From: JAHFDS01 sp964593795
GTDB taxonomy: Bacteria; Myxococcota_A; Polyangia; JAHFDS01
Direction of reading: 5' to 3'
NCBI GenBank assembly: GCA_964593795.1
Contig: CAZQJC010000347.1
Span: forward strand, 9,211-73,210
Length of the DNA: 64,000 nt
Position 1 is the first letter of the stretch. Each line of letters starts with the position of its first letter. Below, piece by piece: positions 25,629 to 34,262 of this stretch. A model generated the notes under the pieces. That model was given only the letters and a program-made list of their open reading frames with translations, was not told the origin of the DNA and did not search any database. Position numbers and translations under genes: made by a program.

Positions 25629-27077
25629 TCACCCCTTGAGCTCGTACCAGTGCCCCTGGGCGGCGCAGAAGATGGCCCGCCCCTCCTGCTCCCGCACCTC
25701 CGAGATCCCGCCCGGGACCTTCCCCGCGTCGGTGAGCTTGCCCCGCGTCACCAGGAACGCGCGGCCGTAGCCCGCCGCACCGGTGAGCAGCACGCGACCA
25801 CCGTGGGCGCCGAAGATGGCCATCCCATCGGCCTTTTTCGTGCAAACAGGCTCGTTCTTGCCGAACTGATACGCGAGCAGGTTCATCCCGGCGACGAGCG
25901 CAAAGCCTCCCTCGATTGCCGCAACGGCCTCGAGTGTCTGGGTCTCATGCACGGTCTTCGGTCTGAAGGTCTCCACGATGGTGCCGGACGGCAGCTCGAC
26001 TCGGGCCACCTGTCCAGGGTTTCCCCCGGCCGACGCCGACAGCACGAGCGCCTCGGCCCCGGACGCGTCGACGCCGATTCCGTTCCAGAGAACGTCTCCG
26101 GCAAGAGGGACCTCGACGGCGGCTCCCTCGGCCGGCACGACATACAGCCGGAGGTGCTCCTCGATCTTGGCGACGACGACAGCGCAGCGCGCATCCGCGT
26201 ACTTCGTCCACACGGGCGTCGGGAAGGCCCTCGCGAGTTGCTCGCCGAGCGGCCACGGAGGCGGGGCGAATCCCTTGCCGAGGTACGCATGCTCGAGCTT
26301 CGCAGGCCTGGCGGGTGCCTTTCCTCGAGCGGCCGCGCGCGCGTCCTCGAAAGCGGGGTCCGGCGCGGGCTTCGCCGGAGGCTTGAACCGCTTGCGGCCG
26401 AAGAGCTCGTCGTTTGCCGCGAGGCCGGGCCACTCCGGACCATCGCTCGGACGCCCGTCGTCGTCGCCTCCGCGATCGCGCGCGCCGAGGAAGACTGCCT
26501 GGCGAATCGTGGCCACCTTGCCAATCGCGGTGAGCATGTCGCTCATCGCGATGAAGGTGTCGTGGGAGGTGAAGTCCTCGTCTTCCTCGGGTGGACGTTC
26601 GCCCACGTACAGCAGCGCCCACGGCCCCGACCACAACCAAGGCCTCGTCGATGCGGACAACACGCCCTTGCTGGCCCGTTTCTCGAAGAGGCCGGCGATC
26701 TTGATCTTCGTGGCCGCGTCTGGCTCCGTCCGGAACCGGATCTCGTAGGCGTGACCGTCGTTGGCCCCCTCGTCCCAGTCCCTCGGATGCAGTGCGAAGT
26801 AGCCGCCTTCGCCCTCGTCGCCGCTGTCACCCGCGGCAGGAGACGTGGTGCCCGGGCTCGGCTCGCGCTCTGCGTCCGCCCGGACATACCCTCTTGCCTC
26901 CTTCTCGCGGATGATCTTGGCCAGCTCCTTCGCTGCCGCGTCCGGGTCGGCGAACGCTCGTTCCTTCGTCTGCCCCTTGGTGCCGACCTTGCCGAAGCGC
27001 ACGATGAGGGTCGAGCCGCTGACCTCCGCCTCCCAGAACTTGTTCGAACCTGCTTCCGTGCATGTCCAACGTGCCAT
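25629..27077 (-). CDS. WGR-domain protein with propeller-like C-terminus
   Basis: A 482-residue protein. Residues 1-65 form a WGR domain ('MARWTCTEAGSNKFWEAEV', then 'RFGKVGTKGQ'), a module found in PARPs and in bacterial regulators and MolR-like proteins, often linked to nucleic-acid or polymer binding. A charged linker follows, then a region with 'WSGPWALLYVGERPPEEDE', and from about residue 290 a series of short beta repeats. The ATG at 27077 has an AAGGGGA ribosome site; the longer reading to 27194 crosses the divergent promoter and is rejected. It converges on the candidate immunity gene with 12 bases between stops. Its role in the T6SS island is unknown. Confidence 0.6.
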   Translation of the reverse strand: MARWTCTEAGSNKFWEAEVSGSTLIVRFGKVGTKGQTKERAFADPDAAAKELAKIIREKEARGYVRADAEREPSPGTTSPAAGDSGDEGEGGYFALHPRDWDEGANDGHAYEIRFRTEPDAATKIKIAGLFEKRASKGVLSASTRPWLWSGPWALLYVGERPPEEDEDFTSHDTFIAMSDMLTAIGKVATIRQAVFLGARDRGGDDDGRPSDGPEWPGLAANDELFGRKRFKPPAKPAPDPAFEDARAAARGKAPARPAKLEHAYLGKGFAPPPWPLGEQLARAFPTPVWTKYADARCAVVVAKIEEHLRLYVVPAEGAAVEVPLAGDVLWNGIGVDASGAEALVLSASAGGNPGQVARVELPSGTIVETFRPKTVHETQTLEAVAAIEGGFALVAGMNLLAYQFGKNEPVCTKKADGMAIFGAHGGRVLLTGAAGYGRAFLVTRGKLTDAGKVPGGISEVREQEGRAIFCAAQGHWYELKG

Positions 27078-27172
27078 GACTGGTCCCCTTCGAGTCGTTC
27101 GTGGAGCATCGTACCTGCGTCGCCCCGGTTGCTTCGATCGGCGGAGTCGCGTATCACCTGCTGGGTCGAAGC

Positions 27173-28108
27173 ATGCCTGACTGGCCGACGCCATACGTGC
27201 TGCGCGAGCAGCCCTCCGTCGGGGTCGCGCGGGTCGGGCTCGGCCTCACGGTCTACCTCGCCGACGCCGTCACCTGGGCGAGCGAGGCCGCGGCGCTCCT
27301 CCTGCGGGATTTCCTCCGCGTGGCGCCGCGCGCGGAGCTGCTCTGGTACACGACCTCGCGGCTCACCGTCTGGAACCGCGTGGCGCCGGACGACCTCGAC
27401 CAGCTCGTCGAGGTGCTGTCCACGCCGTGGACGCAAAGGCGCGTCCGCCATTGCTTCAGCTTCCGCCTGGCCAACGACGTCGGGGCGCCCGACGCGGGCT
27501 TCTGGTACCACGAGGTCGAGCCGAGCCGCGCCGGGGTCGCGGGCTTCGTGCAGATCGTGCTGCCGACCGATTCGCCGCCCGACGACCTCCTGCAGCTCGC
27601 GACCGCGGTCGGGCACTCCGCGCCGGTGTGGTCGTTCGTGGGCGGGTACCTGGCGACGTTCCACCCGCACGTGCGCCCCACCGCCTTCTGGTGCATCCAC
27701 GCGTGGTGCCGGCGCTACCTCGGCCTCGACGTGCAGGACCCCGAGCAGGGTGGCCAGCGCGCGGCGACGGGCTTGCTCGGCTCGAGCTGGCTCACGTTCC
27801 TCGGCCGGCCGCTCGTCAAGGCGCTCGACGTCGACCTCGACGCGCTCGTGGCGCCGCCCTGGAAGGGCGCGGTGGAGGCGACCTCGCTCCTCGGCGGCAC
27901 GCTGCTCAAGGCCGGCGCCGCGCCGGTGCTCGGGGACTTGAACCGCATGCAGTACCCGACCGTGTACGCCGAGGTCGCGCGCCGGCTCGCGCCGCTCCTC
28001 GTCCAGGAGCCGCCCCGCTTCCCGGGCAAGTTCCGCGTGGAGGACGACGTGCAGGCCTGGATGCACCGCTTCGTCGACACCCGGGAGTGGGCCGGAACGG
28101 CCTGGTAG
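27173..28108 (+). CDS. DUF3396-type T6SS immunity-family protein
   Basis: A 311-residue soluble protein. The pattern of a long N-terminal alpha/beta part, 'AFWCIHAWCRRYLGLDV' in the centre and 'LGDLNRMQYPTVYAEVAR' near the end fits the DUF3396 (type VI immunity) family as I remember it. Members protect against cognate T6SS toxins or occur as orphan defence genes. No obvious toxin gene of its own is adjacent, so it may be an orphan immunity protein or belong to the candidate effector at 23523. The ATG at 27173 gives the family length; it diverges from the WGR gene across 95 bases. Confidence 0.65.
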   Translation: MPDWPTPYVLREQPSVGVARVGLGLTVYLADAVTWASEAAALLLRDFLRVAPRAELLWYTTSRLTVWNRVAPDDLDQLVEVLSTPWTQRRVRHCFSFRLANDVGAPDAGFWYHEVEPSRAGVAGFVQIVLPTDSPPDDLLQLATAVGHSAPVWSFVGGYLATFHPHVRPTAFWCIHAWCRRYLGLDVQDPEQGGQRAATGLLGSSWLTFLGRPLVKALDVDLDALVAPPWKGAVEATSLLGGTLLKAGAAPVLGDLNRMQYPTVYAEVARRLAPLLVQEPPRFPGKFRVEDDVQAWMHRFVDTREWAGTAW

Positions 28109-28128
28109 GCGACCGTGCAAGGCTGCGC

Positions 28129-28134
28129 TAGAGT
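28129..28134 (+). promoter_or_regulatory. -10 element of a probable leaderless promoter
   Basis: TAGAGT, then six bases, then the ATG at 28141. It marks a separate transcription start inside the T6SS island. Confidence 0.45.
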
Positions 28135-28140
28135 CCTTCC

Positions 28141-28608
28141 ATGAAGCGACGCGCCGTCTCGACTGCTTCCCGTGTGCGCAATCGCACGAGGCCCCAGGCG
28201 GCCCCCGCGTCGGTGCTGCTCGGTCGCGCGGTCGGGCCGGGCGATGGGGGCTTTCGCGTCCTCGTCGGGGGCCGCGAGCGGGTGGTCGCCGTGCACGAGA
28301 GCGTCGATCCGGCGCTGCTCGCGGAGGCCGCGCGCACCGGCGCGATGGTCGTCATCGACGGCGCCGCGAGCCCCGCGCAGATCGTCGGCACGCTGCAGAC
28401 GCGGCGCGCCATCGCGATCGAGCCGGACGGCGCGGTGCGCGCGAGCGTGCGCGCGCTGGACCTCGCGGTGGCGGAGCGCGCGGTCGTGCGCTCGCAGAAG
28501 GCGTTCGTCGCCGTCGAGGGCGACGAGGTCGAGCTGTTCGGGCAGCGGCTCCTGCTCAAGGCGCACGACGTCCTGCGGGCGCTCGGCCGCCTGGTCAAGA
28601 TCAACTAG
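28141..28608 (+). CDS. Small T6SS-island protein, possibly DUF6484-like
   Basis: A 155-residue protein with a basic, probably disordered N-terminus (1-25) and a beta-rich body that resembles a small barrel ('VLLGRAVGPGDGGFRVLVGG' opening). Proteins of this size and shape precede PAAR-like genes in T6SS loci, and the DUF6484 family is a possible match, but I am not certain. It lies 13 bases before the DUF4150 gene, whose product it may help assemble. Start chosen at the ATG that has TAGAGT six bases upstream and no Shine-Dalgarno. Confidence 0.5.
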   Translation: MKRRAVSTASRVRNRTRPQAAPASVLLGRAVGPGDGGFRVLVGGRERVVAVHESVDPALLAEAARTGAMVVIDGAASPAQIVGTLQTRRAIAIEPDGAVRASVRALDLAVAERAVVRSQKAFVAVEGDEVELFGQRLLLKAHDVLRALGRLVKIN

Positions 28609-28621
28609 CTTAGGAGCGAAC

Positions 28622-28990
28622 ATGGGCGTCACCGCGCTGATGATGGATGTGGTCTGCGAGGACTCGGGGCACCAGGTGGTCCCGATGGCGCCCGACATGT
28701 GCATCACGCCCGCGGCGCCGAGCCCGCTGCCGATGCCGTACCCGATCACCGCGTCGAGCTCGAGCCTGGATCCCGGGACCGAGAAGACGAAGGTGTCCGG
28801 CAAGAAGGTCATGAACGCGAAGTGCAAGGTCAAGGCGGTGTCGGGCAACGAGGCCGGCACGCAGAAGGACGTCTCGACCATGACCACGGGCGGTCACGCC
28901 TGGGCGATGCCGACGCCCGCGACCATGATCCTGTTCGAGGGCAGCCCGGTCACCGTCACCGGGAACCCCGGCTTCGGCAACTCGCAGTAG
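28622..28990 (+). CDS. DUF4150 PAAR-like T6SS spike protein
   Basis: A 122-residue protein of the PAAR-like DUF4150 family, which sharpens the VgrG tip and often carries or recruits toxins. Typical features are the proline-rich 'CITPAAPSPLPMPYP' region, the 'KVSGKKVM' strand and the closing 'PVTVTGNPGFGNSQ' segment. It is the short form without a C-terminal toxin. A strong AGGAGCG ribosome site precedes the ATG. The DUF2169 gene a few kilobases downstream probably encodes its loading adaptor, as shown for DUF2169/DUF4150 pairs in other bacteria. Confidence 0.85.
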   Translation: MGVTALMMDVVCEDSGHQVVPMAPDMCITPAAPSPLPMPYPITASSSSLDPGTEKTKVSGKKVMNAKCKVKAVSGNEAGTQKDVSTMTTGGHAWAMPTPATMILFEGSPVTVTGNPGFGNSQ

Positions 28991-29013
28991 CGCGGTCGCG
29001 CACCCCGGGGACG

Positions 29014-29742
29014 ATGGCGATGGCGGAGATCGAGCTCGTCGACGTCGCGCGAGAGGACGTCGTGCCGTCGCCGCTCGAGGAGCGGGCGCGAGGTGCCCTC
29101 GGGGTGGACGTGCTCGTCAAGGCGCTCGGGCGCGACGAGGCGGTCGCGCAGCGTGGCGACGCGCTGCTCCTCGTCGGCGCTGCCGGCGATCCGCGGCCGG
29201 TGACGGGCCTGCAGGGCGCCATCCAGTGGCCGCCGTACGTCCTTCCGGGCGGCAAGGGCATGCTCGTCCTGACGACGGAGAACCACGGTTTCGCGTACAG
29301 GCTGTGGAGGGTCCCCTTCGTGGCGCCGGTGGCCGAGCTGCTCTTCAAGGGCGGCGCGGAGGCGGGGCAGGACGACGACCTCGACCCCGTCACCTGGTCG
29401 CGGGCGGTGCCGGTGGCCGGCGGCTACGTGCTCCTCGGCGACGACAAGCTCGTCCTCGTCGCCAATGATGGCACCCTTCGCGCAGAGGCCCGCCACGACG
29501 ATCTGAGCGAGCTCGAGCCGGTCCTCGGGGGGCGCTGCGTCGTCCTGTCGGAGGACGAGGGCCCCGCGGTCCTCTTCGCCGTCGCGGGGGACGCCCTCGT
29601 GAAGCTGGCCGAGCTGCCGTCGGACCCGCGCGACATCGTCGTCGAGGGGACGCGCGTCTTCTGGAACGACCTCGGCAACGACGAGATCCGGTGGAAGGAG
29701 GTCACCGGCCTCCACGACGCCCTCGTGGCGGCGGGCGCGTAG
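29014..29742 (+). CDS. Hypothetical beta-rich protein of the T6SS island
   Basis: A 242-residue soluble protein with short beta repeats ('GGYVLLGDDKLVLV', 'GGRCVVLSEDEGPAVLF', 'EGTRVFWNDL') resembling partial propeller blades. The style recalls the propeller-like proteins at 24708 and 25629, so it may be another immunity or recognition protein. No signal peptide or known motif is seen. The start at ATG 29014 is preceded by GGGG; an ATG two codons later is also possible. Confidence 0.5.
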   Translation: MAMAEIELVDVAREDVVPSPLEERARGALGVDVLVKALGRDEAVAQRGDALLLVGAAGDPRPVTGLQGAIQWPPYVLPGGKGMLVLTTENHGFAYRLWRVPFVAPVAELLFKGGAEAGQDDDLDPVTWSRAVPVAGGYVLLGDDKLVLVANDGTLRAEARHDDLSELEPVLGGRCVVLSEDEGPAVLFAVAGDALVKLAELPSDPRDIVVEGTRVFWNDLGNDEIRWKEVTGLHDALVAAGA

Positions 29743-29771
29743 CGGGCGTCGCGGCTGCGCGCGCCACAGGG

Positions 29772-29777
29772 TAGAGT
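29772..29777 (+). promoter_or_regulatory. -10 element of a probable leaderless promoter
   Basis: TAGAGT, then six bases, then the GTG start at 29784. It is identical to the hexamer at 28129, giving the island a second internal start with the same signal. Confidence 0.45.
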
Positions 29778-29783
29778 CTGCTC

Positions 29784-31742
29784 GTGCTGGCAGTGAGGAG
29801 GCTGCTCGACGAGGCGCTGCAGGGTCTCCGGGCGATCGCTTCGGAGGAGACGCCCGTCGCGGACGTGGAGCGCGAGCTCGTGGACGCGCTCGTGCACGCG
29901 TACCGGGCGCTCGCGGCCGCCGGCGACTACCGCCGCTTCCGCGAGGAGGCCGACGCGACGCTCGCCAGGGGCCGCGGCGCGCTCGCGATGCTCACGATGG
30001 GGCCCGCGGATCCGTCGGCCAAGGGCGTCGTCGAGCCGCTTCGGCGCGCGCTCAAGGCGTTGCCGGACGCGCGCCCCCCCGAGCCGGACGAGGTGCCCGA
30101 GCTGCCGCGGGAGGGCAAGGCCGCGCCGCTCCATCGCGCGATGGTGGGCGAGCCTCGCCTCGTGATCGTGGCGCGCGGCGTGCTCGAGCCGGCGGTGCCG
30201 ATCGATCCGATCGCGCCGCCGCCGGAGCCGCCGCTCGTGCTCGTGGACATGCCGGGGCCGGCGTCGTCGTCGGACGCGGAGCTCGACGCGATGCTCGCCT
30301 CGGTGGAGGCCGAGCTCGCGGTGTTCGACGCCGCGCAGGACGCGGAGCCGACGCTGCCGCCGCCGGAGCCGCCGCCGCCGCCCGACTCCGATGCGGTCGC
30401 GCACGAGGCGCACTACGGGCACGCCGAGACGGAGGAGGAGGCGCGCTGGCGCCACGCGCGCGGGCTCATCGACGAGCTCGGCATGCATGGCCTCCAGCGG
30501 CGTCCCACGCCCATCGAGCCGTGGCTGGCCGAGCGCACCGAGGAGCGCCTGCTGTGCAAGCTCGACGCGCTCATCGCGCTCGGGCCGACGGTCTGGCCGC
30601 GCCTGGTCGAGCTGCTCGAGGATCGCCCGCTGCCCGACGCGACGCTCACCTGGGCGCTCGTGATGCTGTTCGGCGCGGTCGCGGGCGACGACGCGCGGGA
30701 TCAGGTGATGCGCCTCGCGCGGTGCGCGGCGCTCGAGGATCCGCTGATGCGCGAGAGCGTGACCGACGCGCTGTCGCTCGCGCCGCACCCGCGGCTCGAC
30801 GAGGCGCTCGCGCCCTGGCTCTCCGACGCCGACCCCGCGCGACGCGCCGTGGCGGTGCTCGCGATGGGCCGGCGCGGCTCGCTCCCGCCCGCGCACGCCG
30901 AGCGCCTGCTGCGCGATCCGTCGCTGGAGGTGGTGCGGGCCGCGGCGGAGGCGTGGCCGCTCCTCGAGGGCGCGACGCCCGCGCCGCTCGTGCGCCTGCT
31001 CGGCAGCGACGACGAGGCGCTGTGCCGCCTCGCGATGGAGGGCGCGACGCTGACGGGGAGCGACGCCGGCATCACCCGGGCGCGCGCGCTGCTCGCGTCC
31101 GGGCGGCCCGCGTTCGCGGGCGCCGCGCTCCTCGTGGCGATCGCGGGGGACGCGGACACGCGGAGCTTGCTCCTCGCGCAGGCGGCCGAGCACGAGGCCC
31201 CCATCTTGCTCGAGGCGCTCGGCTGGCTCGGTCACGTCGGCGTGGTCGACTTCCTCATCGGGCGCATGAGCGAGAAGGAGGCGGCGCCCGCCGCGATCGA
31301 GGCGCTGTTCCGCATCCTCGGCGTCCCGCTCGAAAAGGGCACGAAGCTCGAGGAGGTGCGCGCGCTCGAGGTCGAGGAGCTGCCTTTCGGGAAGCCGTTC
31401 TCGGCGCCCGAGCGGCCCGTCGAGCCGTGCGACGACCCGGAGGTGTGGCGTGCCCTCTGGAAGAAGCACGGCGCGCTCGCGCCGCCGGGGCAGCGCCACC
31501 GGTTCGGCTCGCCGTGGACGCACGAGCACACGCTCTGGGAGCTCGGCGATCGCGAGACGCCGCCGCCCACGCGCCGCCTCCTGCACCTCGAGATCGCCGC
31601 GCGCACCGGCGGGCGCGCGCCGTTTTCGCCCTGGCAGTGGGGGCCGCGACAGAGACGGCAGATCGACGGCTGGCGCGAGCACGCGGCGAGCCGGCGCGGC
31701 CTCGATCGACCGGGGTCCTTCTCGGTGCGGGTCCGCAGGTAG
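29784..31742 (+). CDS. HEAT-like repeat protein of T6SS loci (TIGR02270-like)
   Basis: A 652-residue cytosolic protein. Residues 1-75 are helical, ~75-215 are a Pro/Glu-rich disordered linker, and ~220-560 are helical HEAT-like repeats ('PWLSDADPARRAVAVLAMGR', 'LLRDPSLEVVRAAAEAW'). The C-terminal ~90 residues contain 'WEL' and 'WQW' aromatic motifs. HEAT-like proteins of the TIGR02270 type recur in T6SS loci beside DUF2169 genes; a scaffold role is presumed but not shown. The GTG start follows TAGAGT by six bases. Confidence 0.65.
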   Translation: MLAVRRLLDEALQGLRAIASEETPVADVERELVDALVHAYRALAAAGDYRRFREEADATLARGRGALAMLTMGPADPSAKGVVEPLRRALKALPDARPPEPDEVPELPREGKAAPLHRAMVGEPRLVIVARGVLEPAVPIDPIAPPPEPPLVLVDMPGPASSSDAELDAMLASVEAELAVFDAAQDAEPTLPPPEPPPPPDSDAVAHEAHYGHAETEEEARWRHARGLIDELGMHGLQRRPTPIEPWLAERTEERLLCKLDALIALGPTVWPRLVELLEDRPLPDATLTWALVMLFGAVAGDDARDQVMRLARCAALEDPLMRESVTDALSLAPHPRLDEALAPWLSDADPARRAVAVLAMGRRGSLPPAHAERLLRDPSLEVVRAAAEAWPLLEGATPAPLVRLLGSDDEALCRLAMEGATLTGSDAGITRARALLASGRPAFAGAALLVAIAGDADTRSLLLAQAAEHEAPILLEALGWLGHVGVVDFLIGRMSEKEAAPAAIEALFRILGVPLEKGTKLEEVRALEVEELPFGKPFSAPERPVEPCDDPEVWRALWKKHGALAPPGQRHRFGSPWTHEHTLWELGDRETPPPTRRLLHLEIAARTGGRAPFSPWQWGPRQRRQIDGWREHAASRRGLDRPGSFSVRVRR

Positions 31743-31754
31743 GATGGCCCTCGC

Positions 31755-32783
31755 GTGAGCAAGCCCGCCGTCGCACCCGCCCTCAAGAAGGGCACCGCCG
31801 CCGAGGTGGCGCTCGTGCCGCACCTCGACATGGACGGCCGGATGGCGATCGTGGTGCTGGTCAAGCAGCGGTTCGAGGTCGATCGCGCCGGCAAGGTCCA
31901 GCGCGCTCCCGGCGCGGAGATCCGCTTCACCGACGTGCCGTGGGACGAGGACGCGCCCGAGACGAGCAGCACCAAGTACCCGTCCGACCTCTGCCTGCGC
32001 AAGCCGAGCACCGACGTCGTCGTCGCCGGCTCCGCGGTGCGCGCGTACCGCGAGCCCGCGCGGGCGATCGACGTGCTCGTGCGTGTGGGCCCGGTCGAGC
32101 AGGTGCTGCGCGTGCACGGCCCGCGCGTGTGGTTCAAGGGCGCGACGGGCCTTGCGCTCTCGCCCGCAGAGCCGGCGGAGGAGATCCCGCTGCGCTGGGA
32201 GCTCGCGTTCGGCGGCGCCGACTTCGAGGACGACAAGAAGCCGCTCGAGGAGGCGCGAAACCCCGTCGGCCGCGGCATCGCGCGCGATCAGGCGACGCTC
32301 GTGCACGAGCCGGGTCCGCAGATCGAGGACCCTCGGCATCCCATCGTGGGCCTGCGCGGCGCCGTGCCCGCGGGCGTGGGCGCGCTCGGGCGGCACTGGG
32401 AGCCGCGCCGGCGCTACGTCGGCACCTACGACGAGGCGTGGAAGCGCGAGCGCATGCCCCTGCCGCCGCTCGACTTCGACACGCGCTTCAACCAGGCGGC
32501 GCCGCCCGCGCTCATCACGCCCGAGCCCCTCACCGGGGGCGAGCTCGTGCAGGTGCACAACTGCTGCGACCTCGGGCCGCTGCAGTTCCCGCTGCCCAAG
32601 CTGGCGTTCTTCGTCGGCGTGCGCACCGACGAGGGCCTCGTCGAGCACCGGCCGCAGCTCGACACCGTGCTCCTCGAGCCGAACCGGCGCACGCTCGACC
32701 TCACGTGGCGCTCGGTGGTGCCGACGCCGCGCCGCGCCTCGAAGCTGCACTTCATCCAGGTGCACGAGAAGGCGCGCGTGTGA
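31755..32783 (+). CDS. DUF2169 T6SS adaptor protein
   Basis: A 342-residue protein matching DUF2169: the 'NPVGRG' motif, the 'HWEPRRRYVGTYDEAWKRER' segment, 'PLDFDTRFNQAAPP' and the 'RRTLDLTWRS' end. In Agrobacterium a DUF2169 protein acts as adaptor/chaperone loading a toxin onto its VgrG; here the cargo is likely the DUF4150 tip or an effector of this island. The GTG start is preceded by AGGTAGGAT. The next gene starts four bases after its stop. Confidence 0.88.
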   Translation: MSKPAVAPALKKGTAAEVALVPHLDMDGRMAIVVLVKQRFEVDRAGKVQRAPGAEIRFTDVPWDEDAPETSSTKYPSDLCLRKPSTDVVVAGSAVRAYREPARAIDVLVRVGPVEQVLRVHGPRVWFKGATGLALSPAEPAEEIPLRWELAFGGADFEDDKKPLEEARNPVGRGIARDQATLVHEPGPQIEDPRHPIVGLRGAVPAGVGALGRHWEPRRRYVGTYDEAWKRERMPLPPLDFDTRFNQAAPPALITPEPLTGGELVQVHNCCDLGPLQFPLPKLAFFVGVRTDEGLVEHRPQLDTVLLEPNRRTLDLTWRSVVPTPRRASKLHFIQVHEKARV

Positions 32784-32787
32784 GGCC

Positions 32788-33888
32788 GTGAGCACGCCCG
32801 ACGTCCTGCACCTCGGCGGCAAGCACGGGCCGGCGCCCCTCGTCGCGGGGACGGCCGTGTGGAACGGCCTTGCGTGGTCGCCCTACCTCGCGTGGGCGCT
32901 CAAGCGCGGCGAGGCCCGGCCGTACGCGGCCACGCCGTTCCTCGCGGGCAACGGCTCACGCATCACGCTCGCCCACGTGCGCAGCCTGCCGCCGACGGAG
33001 ACCGGCGCGACGCGCCTCGCGACGATCGCGCGGCGTCTGCTCGGCGAGCTCCTGCCGCTCCTTCGCGGCGTACCCGCCGGGCCGGTGGGCCTGTGCGTGG
33101 CGCTGCCCGAGCGGTTCGGCGACGGCGCGGATCACAAGGCCTTCCGCCCGCAGCGCACGGTGCTCGAACGCGCGCTCACGGGCGCCGTCGAGGCCGCCGG
33201 GCGCTCCGCGCTCCTGCGCACGTTCCCGAGCGGGCCGGCGGGCCTCGCGCCCGCGCTCGTCGAGGCCGTGCACGCGCTCGCGTCGCGCAAGCTCGAGGTG
33301 GTCCTCGTCGGCGGCCTCGACACCGGCTACGACCCCGAGGTGCTCGAGGCGCTCGACCGCGACGGGCGCCTGTTCGACGGCGAGCGCGTCGAGGGCGTGG
33401 TGCTCGGCGAGGGGGGCGCGTTCCTGCTGCTCGCCCGCCGCGATCTCGTGCGCCAGCTCAAGCTGCCGCAGCTCGCGACGATCGAGTCGATCGCCGAGGG
33501 GCGCGAGCCCGCCACGCCGTGGAACGACGTCGGCTGCCTGGGCCTGGGCCTGTCGCGTCCGGCGTGCGCGGTGCGCGAGCGCCTGCTCGCCGAGCGCCGC
33601 GGCATCGACCTGTGGATCACCGACGCGACCTCCGAGCCGCTGCGCACGCAGGAGTTCCAGCTCGCGTGGCCGCGCGCCGCCGAGGCCGCGATGCGGCCGA
33701 CCGCCACGCTCGACTACATGTACCCGACGTTCGGCGACCTCGGCGCCGCGGTGATGCCGACGAGCGTCGCGCTCGCGATCGAGGGCATGCGGCGCGGGGC
33801 GCCCGTCGCGCGGAGCGCCGTGGTGACCGGCTCGAGCGACGGTGGGGCGCGCGGGGTCGTGCTCGTGGCGGCCGAAGCCGCCGAATGA
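32788..33888 (+). CDS. Thiolase-fold (beta-ketoacyl-synthase-like) protein of the T6SS island
   Basis: A 366-residue protein with the overall plan of a ketoacyl synthase: a 'FPSGPAGLAPALVEAVHAL' helix, 'LEVVLVGGLDTG', 'EGVVLGEGGAFLLLARR' and 'YPTFGDLGAA' near the end, where synthases have their 'GHTxGAAG' element. The catalytic cysteine that normally precedes that helix is replaced ('TFPSG'). No clear histidine pair can be assigned. It is therefore probably not an active condensing enzyme but a reused fold. The GTG start is four bases after the DUF2169 stop and the stop overlaps the next start, so it is tightly co-translated. Confidence 0.65.
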   Translation: MSTPDVLHLGGKHGPAPLVAGTAVWNGLAWSPYLAWALKRGEARPYAATPFLAGNGSRITLAHVRSLPPTETGATRLATIARRLLGELLPLLRGVPAGPVGLCVALPERFGDGADHKAFRPQRTVLERALTGAVEAAGRSALLRTFPSGPAGLAPALVEAVHALASRKLEVVLVGGLDTGYDPEVLEALDRDGRLFDGERVEGVVLGEGGAFLLLARRDLVRQLKLPQLATIESIAEGREPATPWNDVGCLGLGLSRPACAVRERLLAERRGIDLWITDATSEPLRTQEFQLAWPRAAEAAMRPTATLDYMYPTFGDLGAAVMPTSVALAIEGMRRGAPVARSAVVTGSSDGGARGVVLVAAEAAE

Positions 33889-34262
33889 TCGCGCTCCCCG
33901 GCGATCGGCGCTACAGCCCCGACGACGTGTGGGCGCGCCGGGAGGGCCCGCTCGTGCGCGTCGGCGTCACGCCCGTGGTCGCCGCCGCCCTGCGCGGCGT
34001 GCGTGTCATCGCGCTGCCCCGCGTCGGCGAGCGCATCCACGCGGGCGCGCCGCTGTGCACGATCGAGGACGACAAGGCGACGCTCGCGGTGTTCGCTCCT
34101 TGCGACGGCCGCGTCTCCGGCGTCAACGAGGCCGTGATCGCCACGCCCGCGCTGCTCGTCGGCGATCCCCTCGGCGCGGGCTGGCTGTGCCTGCTCGAGG
34201 GGGCTGGCGACTTCGCGCTGCTCGGTCCCGAGGCGTACGCCCGGGGACGCGCTCGGCGCTGA
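33885..34262 (+). CDS. Glycine-cleavage-H-like lipoyl-domain protein
   Basis: A 125-residue protein that follows GcvH order almost exactly: 'RYSPDDVW' opening, 'VRVGVTPVVAAAL' helix, 'VIALPRVGERI' strand, the modification-site region 'TIEDDKATL' with Lys64, and the closing 'NEAVIATPALL' and 'DPLGAGWL' motifs. The lysine that GcvH carries in lipoylated form is kept. No glycine-cleavage genes are nearby; the gene overlaps the thiolase-fold gene by four bases (ATGA). Its place in a T6SS island is unexpected. A carrier or structural role is inferred; lipoylation is not shown. Confidence 0.7.
   Translation: MIALPGDRRYSPDDVWARREGPLVRVGVTPVVAAALRGVRVIALPRVGERIHAGAPLCTIEDDKATLAVFAPCDGRVSGVNEAVIATPALLVGDPLGAGWLCLLEGAGDFALLGPEAYARGRARR

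Noticed and set aside
29424..32822. A 1132-codon minus-strand open frame opposite the HEAT-like and DUF2169 genes
   Set aside because: The translation is Arg/His/Glu-rich with no domains and is the complement of well-supported genes.
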